The notes under the pieces were generated by a model. That model was given only the letters and a program-made list of their open reading frames with translations, did not search any database and was not told the DNA's origin. 64,000 bases of DNA from Streptomyces bungoensis (GTDB lineage: Bacteria > Actinomycetota > Actinomycetes > Streptomycetales > Streptomycetaceae). A program made the translations under genes and the position numbers. The stretch is taken from positions 257,006 through 321,005 of the forward strand of contig NZ_KQ948855.1 in the NCBI RefSeq assembly GCF_001514215.1, written 5' to 3'. This document shows, one piece after another, positions 8,559-17,547 of this stretch; position 1 is the first letter of the stretch, and the number at the start of each line of letters is the position of its first letter.

Positions 8559-11500
8559 CTACTTCCCCTCTGCTTTCCGCTTGCTGTCCTCGTCCAGCTC
8601 CCGCAGGGCCGCACGGGCGCGCTCGACGAGGCGGGGCGTCCCGGCGTCCCGGAGGGCGGACGTGTAGAAGCGCCGGGCTTCCGGGACACGGCCGAGGTCG
8701 CGCAGGCAGTCGCCGATGGTGAGGTAGGTGTCGGGGCGGTCTCCGGTCTCGTCGGTGCGGCCGAAGAGGACGAGAGCACGGCGGGCGTACCCGAGTCCGT
8801 CCGCCGGCCTGCCGCGCAGCCGGGCGAGGACGGCGAGACGGCGCAGGCACTGTGCCTGCGCGGCGACACGGTCCAGCTCCCGGTTCAGTTCCAGGGCCGT
8901 ACGGGTGTGCTCCTCCGCGATGTCCAGGGCGCCCATGCGCTCCGCGCAGACCCCCAGGTGCTGGTGGGAGCGGGCCATCTCCTCGGGTGCGTCACGGGCG
9001 ACGGCCGAGCGCAGTGCGGCGTCGAACTCGGCGTGCGCCGCCTGGTAGTCCTCCATGAGCACGTACAAGGTGCCGATCTGATTGCGCAGTTCGTCCGCCT
9101 GCGCCGCTTCACCTGTGCTCTCGCAGAGAGCCAGCGCCGAGCGGCAGTGGGCCATGGCGGTGTCCAGGTCCCCCTCGTCCTCGGCCAGGTAGGCCAGACT
9201 GCGGTGGCAGGCACCGACCGCGCCGGCGTCCTCGAACTTCGCGAAGACCTCCTGTGCCTCCTCGAAACCGGCTCTGGCCTCCGCCGGGCGTCCGTCGTAC
9301 TGGTTCAGCATGGACAGCTGGTAAAGGGTGGCGGCGGCGTCCCGTTCCCGGCCCAGCTCCCGGAAGGCCGTGCGGGCCCGGCGGTACCGGGCCTCGGCGG
9401 TGCTGTGATCGCCTTGTTCGTGCTCGATGGACCCGAGCTGGTGCTCGGCGAAGGCGACACCCAGCGGGTCGCCGGCCGCCGTGCTGACGGCCAGGGCCCG
9501 TTCCAGGTGCTCGCGCGCCTCCCTCATGTCGCCCCGGTCGCGGGCGATGAGACCGAGCTGGCGATGGACGACGGCCTCCGACTCCGTGCCCGGTTCGCTC
9601 CACTCCAGCATGCGCCGGCACAGGGCCCGTTCCGTCGTCCAGCGGCCCATGGCGTGCAGCACCCCGCACAGGCGGCGGCCCAGCGCTCCCGCCTCCCGGT
9701 GCAGCCGGACGGCGTCGAGATGGTGCAGGGACTCGAACGCCGCGTCGACGCGTACCGGTTCGGGCAGACCGGTGTCGGAGAAGACCCCCTCCGTGTACGC
9801 GGCCGCCCGGCGGTGGGCGTCCTGTGCGGCCTCCGGGTCGAGACGGTCCAGTTCGGCCGCGGTCCAGCGGTGAACGCTCCACAACGGCACACCGGCCGCA
9901 TCCTTGCCGTCCTCGGCCAGCAGCCCTGAGGCGGCCAGCGCACCGAGGCGCTCGCGTGTCCCCTCCGGACTCTCCGGCGCATCGTCCGGGCCGGTGAACG
10001 CCGACGCCGGGACGGGCACACGATGCACCGCCGCGCGGTGCAGCACGGTGCGGCTCGCCGGGTCCAGCGTGGACAGCAGGTCGCCGAGCAGGGTGTCGGC
10101 GGCCGTGAGGCTCAGCGCCTCCTGCACGGCGGGACGCAGCTCGCCCCGGACGCGGGCGCGCGCGGCGTCGAGGCCACCGCCGAGCCGGCCGATACGGCCC
10201 GCCAGGTCGTCCGTCGTCCGACCGGCGCCGAGGAGCGCTTCCAGATAGGCGTACGTACGGGGATGACCGCCGACGACCTGCCGGATCTCCCGCCACTTCC
10301 GCCAGGGCAGCCGCCGCGACAGGGGCAGTCGCAGTCGCATCAGATCGGTCTCGTCCGGGGTGAGCGGAGGAAGCGGGAGCTGGTGCAGACGCCGAGAGGC
10401 GGGTCCGTCCGCCGTCGGGAGGGGATGACGCGAGGCGATCAGCAGGGAGGTGGCCGTGGCCTGGGTGGTCCACGCGGTGAGGAAGTCCGCCAGTTCGGGG
10501 TCGGTGAAACGGATCCGGCCGCGCGGGTCGCGGATCAGGTTGGCCTCGAAGTCGTCCAGCACCACCGTCAGCGACCGGGCAGGTCCTTCCGGCGCCGTGG
10601 GACGAACCTCCTTGCCCGCGCCCGCACTCGGGCCCGCGTCGGTGGCGGTGAGGCCGGCGAGGACGGCCAGGCGCACGGACCAGGGCCGCTCCGCGTCGGA
10701 CAGCTCGGATATCCGTGCGTCGTCCGTATCCCCCACGAGCACCTTCGCGACGCCGCGCAGGATCTCGTCGGGACCGACCGGGCCCTTCAGCAGCACGGGA
10801 GAGGTCGACGCGGCCCGCAGCCGCAGCAACTCGCCGACGAAGGCGGTCTTCCCGACCCCGCCCACCCCGTGCACGACGAGCCCGGAGCCGTCGTCGGCGA
10901 GGGCGTTCAGCGCGAGGCGCAACTGCGCCCGGCGGCCCACGAACGAGCCGAGCGGCAGCGCGAGCGGCGCCTCGGGCGCGGCGGCCGGCGTCGGGGCCTC
11001 ACCGCGGTCGGGTTCCACCGGCTCGGGGCGGGGCCCGGCGAAGAGAATCGGCACATGCCATTCCGGCAGCCAGTCGTTGCCGGCGCGGCGGAGGCGTTCC
11101 TGCTCGGTGCGGGCGTCGTGCAACGCCTCCCACAGGGGCCGGCCTGCGGCCAGCCCGGCGTACATGTCGGCCATCAGCGCGCCGGCGTACGCGTCCCGGA
11201 CCGGTGCGGACATGGCGACGACGGCGGGCGCGCCGGACTCCGTGAGGCTCTGTGCCAGCCCGGGCAGAGACCTGCTGTGGTGCGCCGGCTCCGCGGGCCC
11301 GGCGGGAGAGCGGTTCACCGACGCCGCCGTCGAACAGCCCGCCAGGACCACCGCGGGGACACCGTGGGTGCCTCGCAGGGCCCGGCACAGGGCCTCGGCG
11401 GTCACCGGCTCGCGTTCCCCGGCCTCGTCCTCCAACAGGAGTTCGCCGGGCCTGGCGTGGCAGACGATGTGGACGACGTCGGCGGGTTTCTCCGCCAGCG

Positions 11501-12164
11501 CGGCGCCGAGCGCGGCGAGACTGCCGGAGCTGAGCACCCGTAGGTCCGCGCGGCCCGGGATCCTGGACACGGCAGCCGCCAGACGCGCCGTCTCCGCGTC
11601 CAGGTCGAGCAGGGGCTCCCGGCGGCCGGGGGCCTTGCGGGGCCCGGCGAGCAGAACGAGCAGCCGCAGCGGTCGGTCCGGCCGGCCGGCGTGTGCGGGC
11701 ACCAGGTGGTCGCCGAAGCTGCGGTACGGACGGATGGTGGGGTGGAGCGCCAGCGGTGCCGACCGGCCGGGCAGCGTCAGGGCCTCCCACGGCAGCCCGT
11801 CGAGCCGTCCCCGTTCCGCCTCGATGGTGAGCGGCAGGCCGTGCTCCCTCGCCGCCCCGCTCTCCGACGCCGTGGTGAGGGCGCGGAGCGTCGGGACGCC
11901 CACCGCCTCGGCGAGCAGGCCTCCCAGACGCCGCATCAGCACCTGCGGTGGGACGCCGGTCGCGCGTCGGCGAGCGCCCCGGCCGGCGGCCTCGTACGCC
12001 CGGTGCAGCGCCTGCACGGTCTCCGTCAGGGAGAAGGACACATCCGCACCGGGACCTTCGGCGACAATCTCCGAGCCGGCGCTGAGGGTGACGGCGGCAT
12101 GCCGGATGCGAAGCCGCCAGTGCAGTGGGCCGGGGGGTAACGCCGGCAGCGGTTCATCGAGCAC
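8559..12164 (-). CDS. CHAT-protease / STAND-ATPase / TPR protein
   Basis: 1201-residue multidomain protein. Residues about 130-400 form a CHAT (caspase-HetF-associated) protease domain with the catalytic pair His236 (VVHIVCHARPG) and Cys277 (VVLAGCSTA). Residues about 420-700 form a STAND/NACHT-like NTPase with Walker A GVGGVGKTAF (about 430-440) and a Walker B LTVVLDDFEAN. Residues about 850-1195 are TPR repeats. This is the build of signal-sensing death or defence proteins: TPRs sense, the STAND module oligomerises, and the CHAT protease cleaves targets. GTG 12164 is chosen because AGGGGGA precedes it and it overlaps the upstream stop by 11 nt, making it the last gene of a three-gene operon. 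Located between pglX and pglY. A defence role is inference; the domains are clear. Confidence 0.88.
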   Translation of the reverse strand: MLDEPLPALPPGPLHWRLRIRHAAVTLSAGSEIVAEGPGADVSFSLTETVQALHRAYEAAGRGARRRATGVPPQVLMRRLGGLLAEAVGVPTLRALTTASESGAAREHGLPLTIEAERGRLDGLPWEALTLPGRSAPLALHPTIRPYRSFGDHLVPAHAGRPDRPLRLLVLLAGPRKAPGRREPLLDLDAETARLAAAVSRIPGRADLRVLSSGSLAALGAALAEKPADVVHIVCHARPGELLLEDEAGEREPVTAEALCRALRGTHGVPAVVLAGCSTAASVNRSPAGPAEPAHHSRSLPGLAQSLTESGAPAVVAMSAPVRDAYAGALMADMYAGLAAGRPLWEALHDARTEQERLRRAGNDWLPEWHVPILFAGPRPEPVEPDRGEAPTPAAAPEAPLALPLGSFVGRRAQLRLALNALADDGSGLVVHGVGGVGKTAFVGELLRLRAASTSPVLLKGPVGPDEILRGVAKVLVGDTDDARISELSDAERPWSVRLAVLAGLTATDAGPSAGAGKEVRPTAPEGPARSLTVVLDDFEANLIRDPRGRIRFTDPELADFLTAWTTQATATSLLIASRHPLPTADGPASRRLHQLPLPPLTPDETDLMRLRLPLSRRLPWRKWREIRQVVGGHPRTYAYLEALLGAGRTTDDLAGRIGRLGGGLDAARARVRGELRPAVQEALSLTAADTLLGDLLSTLDPASRTVLHRAAVHRVPVPASAFTGPDDAPESPEGTRERLGALAASGLLAEDGKDAAGVPLWSVHRWTAAELDRLDPEAAQDAHRRAAAYTEGVFSDTGLPEPVRVDAAFESLHHLDAVRLHREAGALGRRLCGVLHAMGRWTTERALCRRMLEWSEPGTESEAVVHRQLGLIARDRGDMREAREHLERALAVSTAAGDPLGVAFAEHQLGSIEHEQGDHSTAEARYRRARTAFRELGRERDAAATLYQLSMLNQYDGRPAEARAGFEEAQEVFAKFEDAGAVGACHRSLAYLAEDEGDLDTAMAHCRSALALCESTGEAAQADELRNQIGTLYVLMEDYQAAHAEFDAALRSAVARDAPEEMARSHQHLGVCAERMGALDIAEEHTRTALELNRELDRVAAQAQCLRRLAVLARLRGRPADGLGYARRALVLFGRTDETGDRPDTYLTIGDCLRDLGRVPEARRFYTSALRDAGTPRLVERARAALRELDEDSKRKAEGK

Positions 12165-12921
12165 AGGGGTCCCCCTGCCCGTGGGCGGCCGCGTGGACGG
12201 CTTTCGGTTTCGCGGCGGCACCCGCCTCGCAGACGTACACGACGGTCGGCTCCTCCTTCGCGTCGAGTGGCGCGGTGACGTACAGGACGGCACCGGCCAG
12301 GACCAGCAGCGCGGCCAGCAGGGTGTCCCGCCGGGCCCGCAGCAGGGACTGCCGTACCTGCCAGGCGTGGATCCAGGCGAGCAGTCGCTGTTGCAGACGC
12401 TGGATCAGCAGTGCGTTCCGCCGGGCGACGGCCGCCTCGTGGGTCAGGACCCGCACCCGCGCGGGATCGCTCTCACGGGCCAGCAGGGCTTCGAGACGGG
12501 CCGCCACGGTCAGCCGCAGCCGGCGCTCCCGCCGCAGCGCGGCCGGGTCGGTGGCATGCGGGCCGTAGAAGTCGCTCGGTGACCGGTCGATCAGCTTCCG
12601 CAGACCGGCCAGGTCCGGTGAGCCGAGATCGTCGAGCGTGGCCGTCCGTGGGCTGAGCACCTCGCTGGTGCGCCACACCACCCAGACGACCCCGACGACG
12701 GCCAGCAGCATGCCGCCGGCGGCCGCGGCCACGTCTCCGGCGTCGTTCAGGTCCTTGACGATCACGAGTGGCCCACCGGCCAGCACCAGAGCGCCGACTC
12801 CCGCCGCCGCTCCGGTGATCCAGCGGGCCGTGGCGCGCATGTCGTCGACGGAGGCCCGCAGATCGGCGAGCACGGGGTCGGGGCCCGGGTCGCCGGCCGG
12901 CGGCTCGGCGGGGCTGCTCAT
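12154..12921 (-). CDS. Membrane protein of the CHAT operon
   Basis: 255-residue protein with two N-terminal hydrophobic segments (around residues 33-54 and 65-82), a charged helical middle of about 110 residues, and a third hydrophobic segment near residues 213-232 (LLAALLVLAGAVLYV) followed by a short tail. ATG 12921 overlaps the stop of the preceding small gene by 4 nt (ATGA), and the CHAT gene start lies inside its 3' end. This strict coupling suggests the three products act together, perhaps anchoring or gating the CHAT/STAND protein at the membrane. No family recognised. Confidence 0.75.
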   Translation of the reverse strand: MSSPAEPPAGDPGPDPVLADLRASVDDMRATARWITGAAAGVGALVLAGGPLVIVKDLNDAGDVAAAAGGMLLAVVGVVWVVWRTSEVLSPRTATLDDLGSPDLAGLRKLIDRSPSDFYGPHATDPAALRRERRLRLTVAARLEALLARESDPARVRVLTHEAAVARRNALLIQRLQQRLLAWIHAWQVRQSLLRARRDTLLAALLVLAGAVLYVTAPLDAKEEPTVVYVCEAGAAAKPKAVHAAAHGQGDPCAR

Positions 12922-13103
12922 CCCGGGAACGAGGGGTCGTCGTCCGGCCCTGTGCCGTCCTCGTCGTGGCCGCGCAGGTCGGGTGGTGCCTGGTCGTCGG
13001 GGAGTTCTTCGTGCCGCACCCATCCGGTGCCGTCGAAGTACTCCACGGTCGTGCCGTTGAACCGGATGTCGCCCACTTCGGGCTGCGGCGGTGGTGAACC
13101 CAT
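12918..13103 (-). CDS. Small acidic protein, first gene of the CHAT operon
   Basis: 61-residue, strongly acidic protein whose middle contains a short beta-like module (GDIRFNGTTVEYFDGTGWVR), similar in feel to the W-containing repeats of DUF2510-type domains, followed by a disordered Asp/Pro-rich tail. ATG 13103 is chosen because the longer frame upstream is not coding-like; no clear ribosome binding site is seen, so translation may be leaderless. Coupled (ATGA) to the membrane protein gene. Role unknown; could be a regulator or inhibitor of the downstream CHAT protein. Confidence 0.6.
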   Translation of the reverse strand: MGSPPPQPEVGDIRFNGTTVEYFDGTGWVRHEELPDDQAPPDLRGHDEDGTGPDDDPSFPG

Positions 13104-13259
13104 GACCGGATTATCCGCAGAATTCAAACCAGTTGCACCGGATGTACCGAACTCGGCGGGTAGTCTTCCGAGTGACGACGACTCCCCCGCACTCAGCCGA
13201 GGACACCCAACTCCCTTACTACGCACCGCATCCGTCTCCTGCGACGAAGGGCTACCGCC

Positions 13260-13693
13260 GTGTACCGCCTGACACTCAGCCCACACGCCCGGGGCACCAG
13301 GGTCGAGTCACTCCACGGGCTGATCGAGAGTTCCGGACTCGTCACCAGGTGCAGACGTCGGTCGGTCCGGACGACACGACCGGAGCGATCCTCGAGGCGG
13401 CTCCGCGTCTCGCGGAGGACCAGGACGTCAGGCCCAACGGGCTGATCGTGAGCCGCGTCGGGACGTACCGCATCGTCTGGGGCGTCGTCAGCCATCCCAC
13501 CGGAAGCCTGGCGGTCCTCACCCCGCTGCCGGCCTACGAGGGACAGCCCTCCGACTGGATCCGCCACTACATGGGTGAGGTGCTCGATCCCGTCATGGCT
13601 CTCTCCGGCCGCGGCCACCGCACCGGAGGCGGCGGCAACGGGACGGTGACCGACCCGGAGTTCGCGCGGGCGTTCGGGGATGCCTACGTCTGA
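13260..13693 (+). pseudogene. Probable frameshifted gene of unknown function
   Basis: Two overlapping frames look like one broken gene. The N-terminal part is readable from GTG 13260 (VYRLTLSPHARGTRVESL...IESSGLVT), after which the reading frame that looks coding is another one, from about 13349 (VQTSVGPDDTTGAILEAAP, then GLIVSRVGTYRIVWGVVSHP) to the stop at 13691-13693. The frames join near 13345. A real gene could instead start at GTG 13349 and give 114 residues. No family recognised. Confidence 0.4.
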
Positions 13694-14209
13694 CCCGGAA
13701 TCCTCGCGCGAACGGGAACCCCGGCGGGACGGGCGGCGGCCGTTCGGGCGGTGGCGCAGGGCGCGACAACCCCGACAGGGCCGGACCCCACCGTCTACCG
13801 GAAGATGTCCTTGACGCCCTGGTCCGTCCGCGACGAGACCCTCTGCAGTGCACGAACCCCGCGTCACCTCGGCGGGGCATCGGTTCTCCCAGCCGCATCG
13901 CCGGCCGCACCCAGACCCCACCAACAGCCGTTGCTCCCCCTTTGCAGTGATCGAACTTGTGCACGACACCTCCGGGTTGAAGTCGAACGGTCCGGGCGGC
14001 CGACGGAGGGGGCGGAGACCAACGGACATCCAGGGCATCATCACCTACCGCCGACGCGGAGGCACGGTCTGACAGCGGGCGAGCGACACCCTGACGGGCG
14101 GCTTCGACCAGTGCCCGACAAGCCCGACGCCCTCGCCCACCGCCCCCACGTCTGGGCCGGGGTGGCCGCCGTGACCGGGGTGCGGCCGGGCCGTCCTCCG
14201 TGCCGGGGA
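13694..14209. other. 516-bp gap without a supported gene
   Basis: Open frames here on both strands are Arg/Pro-rich and have the composition of GC-driven shadows. The sequence is slightly less GC-biased than neighbouring genes (for example around 13940-13990), which fits decayed DNA. I see no RNA gene, insertion sequence ends or clear repeats. Confidence 0.5.
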
Positions 14210-14956
14210 CTACTTGACGAACCTGCCGTTGCCCACGACCACGTGCGGTCGGCTGTTGATGGCGTCCTTGGCCCAGTGCACGATCTCGACATCGATGGTG
14301 ATCAGGTTCGTGCCACCGAGGTCCTCCGAAACCGGGTAGGTCTCTCCGCTTTTCAGGGTGAGGTCGGCGAGCGTCGTTCCGTCGCGGCGTCTGATGCCGA
14401 GGTGTGCCTCGTAGTCGGGCAGCGTGTTCTGGTCGAGCCCGACAGTCGCCTGGAAGCGGGTCAGGCCGGACGGCACATTGAACGACAGGGACTTGACTTC
14501 GGTGGCGAAGACACCCGGTGCGAACTCGATGCTCTGCGGGAGGACCGAGTCACCGAGCCGGGAGGGTCCCTTGCCCTCGTTGTTGCCGTAGCCCCCGATG
14601 GGGCCGACGTCGGTCAGGTAGCGCAGACGCACGTCCGAGACCGCCGCGCCGGGAGTCCCCCCGGACCTCGCGGGGCCGGGAGCCGCCGACGACGCCTGGT
14701 CCTCGGTGCCACCACCGGCAGAGCTGCCGGAACCGGGTTCCGTTGCGGGTTCCGTGTCCGATGGGCTGGAGGCATCCGGGGTCTCCGACGCCGGGGACTC
14801 CGCCGCCCCCTCCTGACAGGCCGCGTTGTCGACGCACACCTTGCCGTCCCGTCCGGCGTGCTGCGTGATGTTGTTGGTGTCACCGCATGCGGTGACCACC
14901 GGCATCAGCAGGCACACCAGGACGGACCCCCCGATCACCGTGCTCCGGACGCGCAT
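14210..14956 (-). CDS. Lipoprotein with Q-H-A-G...C...C motif and NPCBM-like domain
   Basis: 248-residue lipoprotein. The N-terminal signal ends in a lipobox (VVTAC) and is followed at once by a motif shared with the next two genes (ITQHAGRDGKVCVDNAAC). A Ser/Pro/Glu-rich linker leads to a C-terminal beta-sandwich-like domain of about 140 residues (LPQSIEFAPGVFATEVKSL, FQATVGLD, GTTLADLTLKSGE, TNLITIDVEIV) that resembles NPCBM-type carbohydrate-binding modules. ATG 14956 is preferred to the upstream ATG because it begins the signal peptide. It is the last of three same-strand genes. Surface binding is inferred. Confidence 0.75.
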   Translation of the reverse strand: MRVRSTVIGGSVLVCLLMPVVTACGDTNNITQHAGRDGKVCVDNAACQEGAAESPASETPDASSPSDTEPATEPGSGSSAGGGTEDQASSAAPGPARSGGTPGAAVSDVRLRYLTDVGPIGGYGNNEGKGPSRLGDSVLPQSIEFAPGVFATEVKSLSFNVPSGLTRFQATVGLDQNTLPDYEAHLGIRRRDGTTLADLTLKSGETYPVSEDLGGTNLITIDVEIVHWAKDAINSRPHVVVGNGRFVK

Positions 14957-14981
14957 GTTCCTCTGCCCCGATCGTGCTGCC

Positions 14982-15782
14982 TCACCTGTGGACAACCGGA
15001 GCTCCCACCGCACCATGGGCGGACGCGAGCGGCCCCGCGAACGTGATGCGCAACAGCCCCACGTGTGAGATGTCCAGACCCTTGAGTGTGTAGGTCCTGC
15101 CGTACTCCAGCGTCTTCGAGTAAAGGACCTTTCCGGTGCCCTGATCGGCCAGTGTCAGCTCCAGTGTCTGTGTCTTGTCGCTCCCGGGAGAGTCGGCGGC
15201 GATCCCGAACGTCCCGTCGAACCTGGTGTACTTGCCGGCCGTCTTCATCTGGAAGTAGCCGCTGTCGTTCGCTCCGCACGCGACGGAGCAGGTCAGAACG
15301 AAGCCCGTCCTGAAGGACCGGCTGCCGATGACCACGTTGTCGGCGCTCCAGGTGGCACAGATACCGAAATCGCAGCCGTCCGCGGAGTCCTGGAGCCCGC
15401 CCGGAAGGTTCCCGCCGGACAGTTCGACGCGCACCGGGGGCGCCTCGCCCTGTTCGGCAGTGGTGCTGCCGCCGGAGCTTCCGCCCGAACCGCTGGTGCC
15501 GCCGTCCGTGCCCGAGTCCCCGCCGCCCTGGCCTCCGTCACCGCGGCTCGGGGCGGAGGATTCCGTCGACGGTGTCTCGGTCGACGGGGAGTCGGCGGGG
15601 GAAGGGGCGTCCTGCCCGCCCGGGGATCCCCCGTCGGAGCAGGTCGAGTCCTGACACACCGCGGCGCCCCCGCCCGCGTGCTGGTTGATCGTGGTGTCCT
15701 TGCACGACGTGAGCGCGAGGGCGCACAGCGCCGCCAGTGCCAGTGCCCGGGGGGCTCTTCGCCAGGCCTTCATGGCCTTCAT
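14982..15782 (-). CDS. Lipoprotein paralogue with Q-H-A-G...C...C motif and NPCBM-like domain
   Basis: 266-residue lipoprotein with lipobox LTSC followed by the same short motif as its neighbours (TTINQHAGGGAAVCQDSTC). A long Gly/Ser/Pro/Thr-rich linker of about 70 residues precedes a C-terminal beta-sandwich-like domain (FDGTFGIAADSPGSDKTQTL, YGRTYTLKGLDISHVGLLRI) resembling NPCBM domains, with an extra pair of Cys-containing loops (CDFGIC, CSVAC). GGAG lies 5 nt before ATG 15782. It sits 15 nt downstream of the small membrane-protein gene and 25 nt upstream of the other lipoprotein gene, so the three probably form one operon. Confidence 0.75.
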   Translation of the reverse strand: MKAMKAWRRAPRALALAALCALALTSCKDTTINQHAGGGAAVCQDSTCSDGGSPGGQDAPSPADSPSTETPSTESSAPSRGDGGQGGGDSGTDGGTSGSGGSSGGSTTAEQGEAPPVRVELSGGNLPGGLQDSADGCDFGICATWSADNVVIGSRSFRTGFVLTCSVACGANDSGYFQMKTAGKYTRFDGTFGIAADSPGSDKTQTLELTLADQGTGKVLYSKTLEYGRTYTLKGLDISHVGLLRITFAGPLASAHGAVGAPVVHR

Positions 15783-15797
15783 GTTCTCCGTCCCCGC

Positions 15798-15965
15798 TCA
15801 GCACTGTGAGTTGATGCAGATGTTGCCGTCCTTGCCCGTCCGCTGATGGATGTCATTGGTGTCCGACGCCAGCATCCCGGTAATCAGCGCAGCGGTGATC
15901 GCCCCCACCAGTCCGATAACAGCGACGATGATCGCGATTTTGTGATCTTTGGTCCAACCCGCCAT
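15798..15965 (-). CDS. 55-residue single-pass membrane protein with the shared motif
   Basis: Tiny protein consisting of a short basic N-terminus, one transmembrane helix (IAIIVAVIGLVGAITAALI) and a C-terminus that is exactly the motif found after the lipobox in the two downstream lipoproteins (DIHQRTGKDGNICINSQC). The last residue is the second Cys of the motif. AGGGGGG lies about 9 nt before ATG 15965. It looks like the minimal version of the family: a membrane anchor plus an external Cys-pair loop. Function unknown. Confidence 0.75.
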   Translation of the reverse strand: MAGWTKDHKIAIIVAVIGLVGAITAALITGMLASDTNDIHQRTGKDGNICINSQC

Positions 15966-16566
15966 TTGAACAACCCCCCTGCATAAAGCGGTGGTTGATG
16001 GTGTCACAGGAGTCGCGTTGATCACCAGAAAACGCGGCGGGCGTACGATCCTGTGGCCCGCTCGTTACCGGTCCGCCCTCCTTCTCCTCCCCGCTCCAGG
16101 ACCTCCGTCCGTGCCTGGCTGGAGCAGCGCACGAACGCGGCCGGTCGACAAGGACACACTGTGCCGCCGTTGCCGCAACTCGCCTGCACACGCGCCCGGT
16201 CGGCCCGGGCCACGCACGCCGCCCACCCTGCGGGAGCCCGTCGTCACATGAGTCCCCGTCGCCAGAGGTCCCTGGCGGCATGCTCGCCATGGGAGCGAGA
16301 CACGACAGCGAGGAGCCGTACGTCAACGGCCTGTGCGATCAGGTACCGGCGAAAACGCCCTGACGCGACACAGGTTCGGCCGGCTGCTCGGGGACACCGG
16401 AGCCGGGGGCCGACAGGTAAGGCTGCCGGTCGACGCGTATCACTGCTGTTTGGAGGCGGGGGCGATGTCAGCGGTTCCTCGTACAGTCGGTCCTGATCGT
16501 TTGCTCCGTGCATGGACCCCGTCCACCGTCGTCACGGTCCCCATCCCATGGAAAGTCGTGAACGTC
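15966..16566. other. 600-bp gap, possible gene remnant
   Basis: No intact gene is supported between the divergent small membrane-protein gene and the 254-residue protein gene. A minus-strand stretch ending near 16244 (RYLIAQAVDVRLLAVVSRSH) has the feel of the end of a RelE/ParE-type toxin, but there is no complete frame, so I treat it at most as a remnant. Promoters for both flanking genes must lie here. Confidence 0.35.
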
Positions 16567-17331
16567 ATGTCCAACCTCCCCATCCCCGCCACTGGTGACG
16601 ACTGGGAGTCGTCACTGACGCAGGCCTTCGGCGTCCTGCTGGGCCATCCCCTCGCGGACTTCGATTTTGGCGCGGAATACGCGGCCGACTACAGCGGCAG
16701 CTGGCTCTACGAATCCCAGGCCGACACGGATCCCGCCTGGTTGGAGCCGGCCGCTCTCGCCGGCCGGGAGACGATAACCAACGAGAACCTGCTGCTGCTC
16801 GACGAGGTGGGCTACCCGGAGCTCCGGTTCGACGCGAGCCGGTCACTGTTCGAGATCGACACCGCGGTGGACTTCCCAGCGGCTTTCAAGGAAGACCTGG
16901 CGGCCGTCAAGGTGCGAGGTCACGAACGCCGGCCTGTAGTCAGGGGCGCCGATCTGGCGCGCCTGACCGCACGCCACGGGGTCGACCTCACCTCGCCGGA
17001 CCTGCCCGCGAAGACGTGGTGCGTGGTGCGGGCCAGAATCGCGTCGGACGGCACTCTTCTCGATGCCCTCCGGGTCGCCACCGGTATCGGCGAGGGCTCC
17101 GACGGCCTCGTGCCGTGTGAGGAGAAGGACGCGGCGACAGAGGCAGCGATCGCGGCCGTGGAGCATGCTGGGATCCGCGCACATCTGCGCGCGTTCTGCA
17201 GCCCCGGCTCCGACCTCGGCCTCTGCCTTTGGTACATGCGCAAGTGCAGGGAGGAAGGCAGCCCGCTGGTGGCCCAGTGGGAAGAGGCCGGGGAACAGTT
17301 CGAGATCACCGTGCAGCGGGTCGAGGCCTGA
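16567..17331 (+). CDS. Protein of unknown function
   Basis: 254-residue soluble protein I do not recognise. It starts with WESSLTQAFGVLLGHPLADF and continues as a mixed alpha/beta protein without signal peptide or membrane helix; the C-terminal ~60 residues are helical and end in EQFEITVQRVEA. GTG 16558 (9 nt upstream) is an alternative start with GGAAAG closer to it. The gene stands alone, upstream of degraded sequence, and points toward the polymorphic-toxin locus on the other strand. Confidence 0.65.
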   Translation: MSNLPIPATGDDWESSLTQAFGVLLGHPLADFDFGAEYAADYSGSWLYESQADTDPAWLEPAALAGRETITNENLLLLDEVGYPELRFDASRSLFEIDTAVDFPAAFKEDLAAVKVRGHERRPVVRGADLARLTARHGVDLTSPDLPAKTWCVVRARIASDGTLLDALRVATGIGEGSDGLVPCEEKDAATEAAIAAVEHAGIRAHLRAFCSPGSDLGLCLWYMRKCREEGSPLVAQWEEAGEQFEITVQRVEA

Positions 17332-17504
17332 CCCGTCACCTGCGGACCGGTCTGTGCCTGGATGCCCGGACCTGGTACGCGCTCGTCGTGCCGTCCTCGT
17401 CCGTGAAGGCCGTCGAGCGCGTTTCGGGCCACGTCCGCGACCTGCTGCGGATATAGGTGTACGAGGTGACGGACGACAACAGAGTGCGCCGGGTGTCCGC
17501 GTGA
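17332..17504 (+). pseudogene. Possible gene remnant
   Basis: Two short plus-strand stretches look coding-like but lie in different frames: one ending at 17456 (RTWYALVVPSSSVKAVERVS...) and a second (VYEVTDDNRVRRVSA) ending at a TGA at 17504. Together they suggest a decayed gene. Too short to assign. Confidence 0.25.
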
Positions 17505-17547
17505 CCGAGTCCCCCGCCGACAGGGTGGAAGGCGTGGCCCTGGCCGT

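Noticed and set aside
13694..16566. Insertion sequence or integrase explaining the island
   Set aside because: No transposase or integrase frame, and no terminal inverted repeats or target duplications could be seen.
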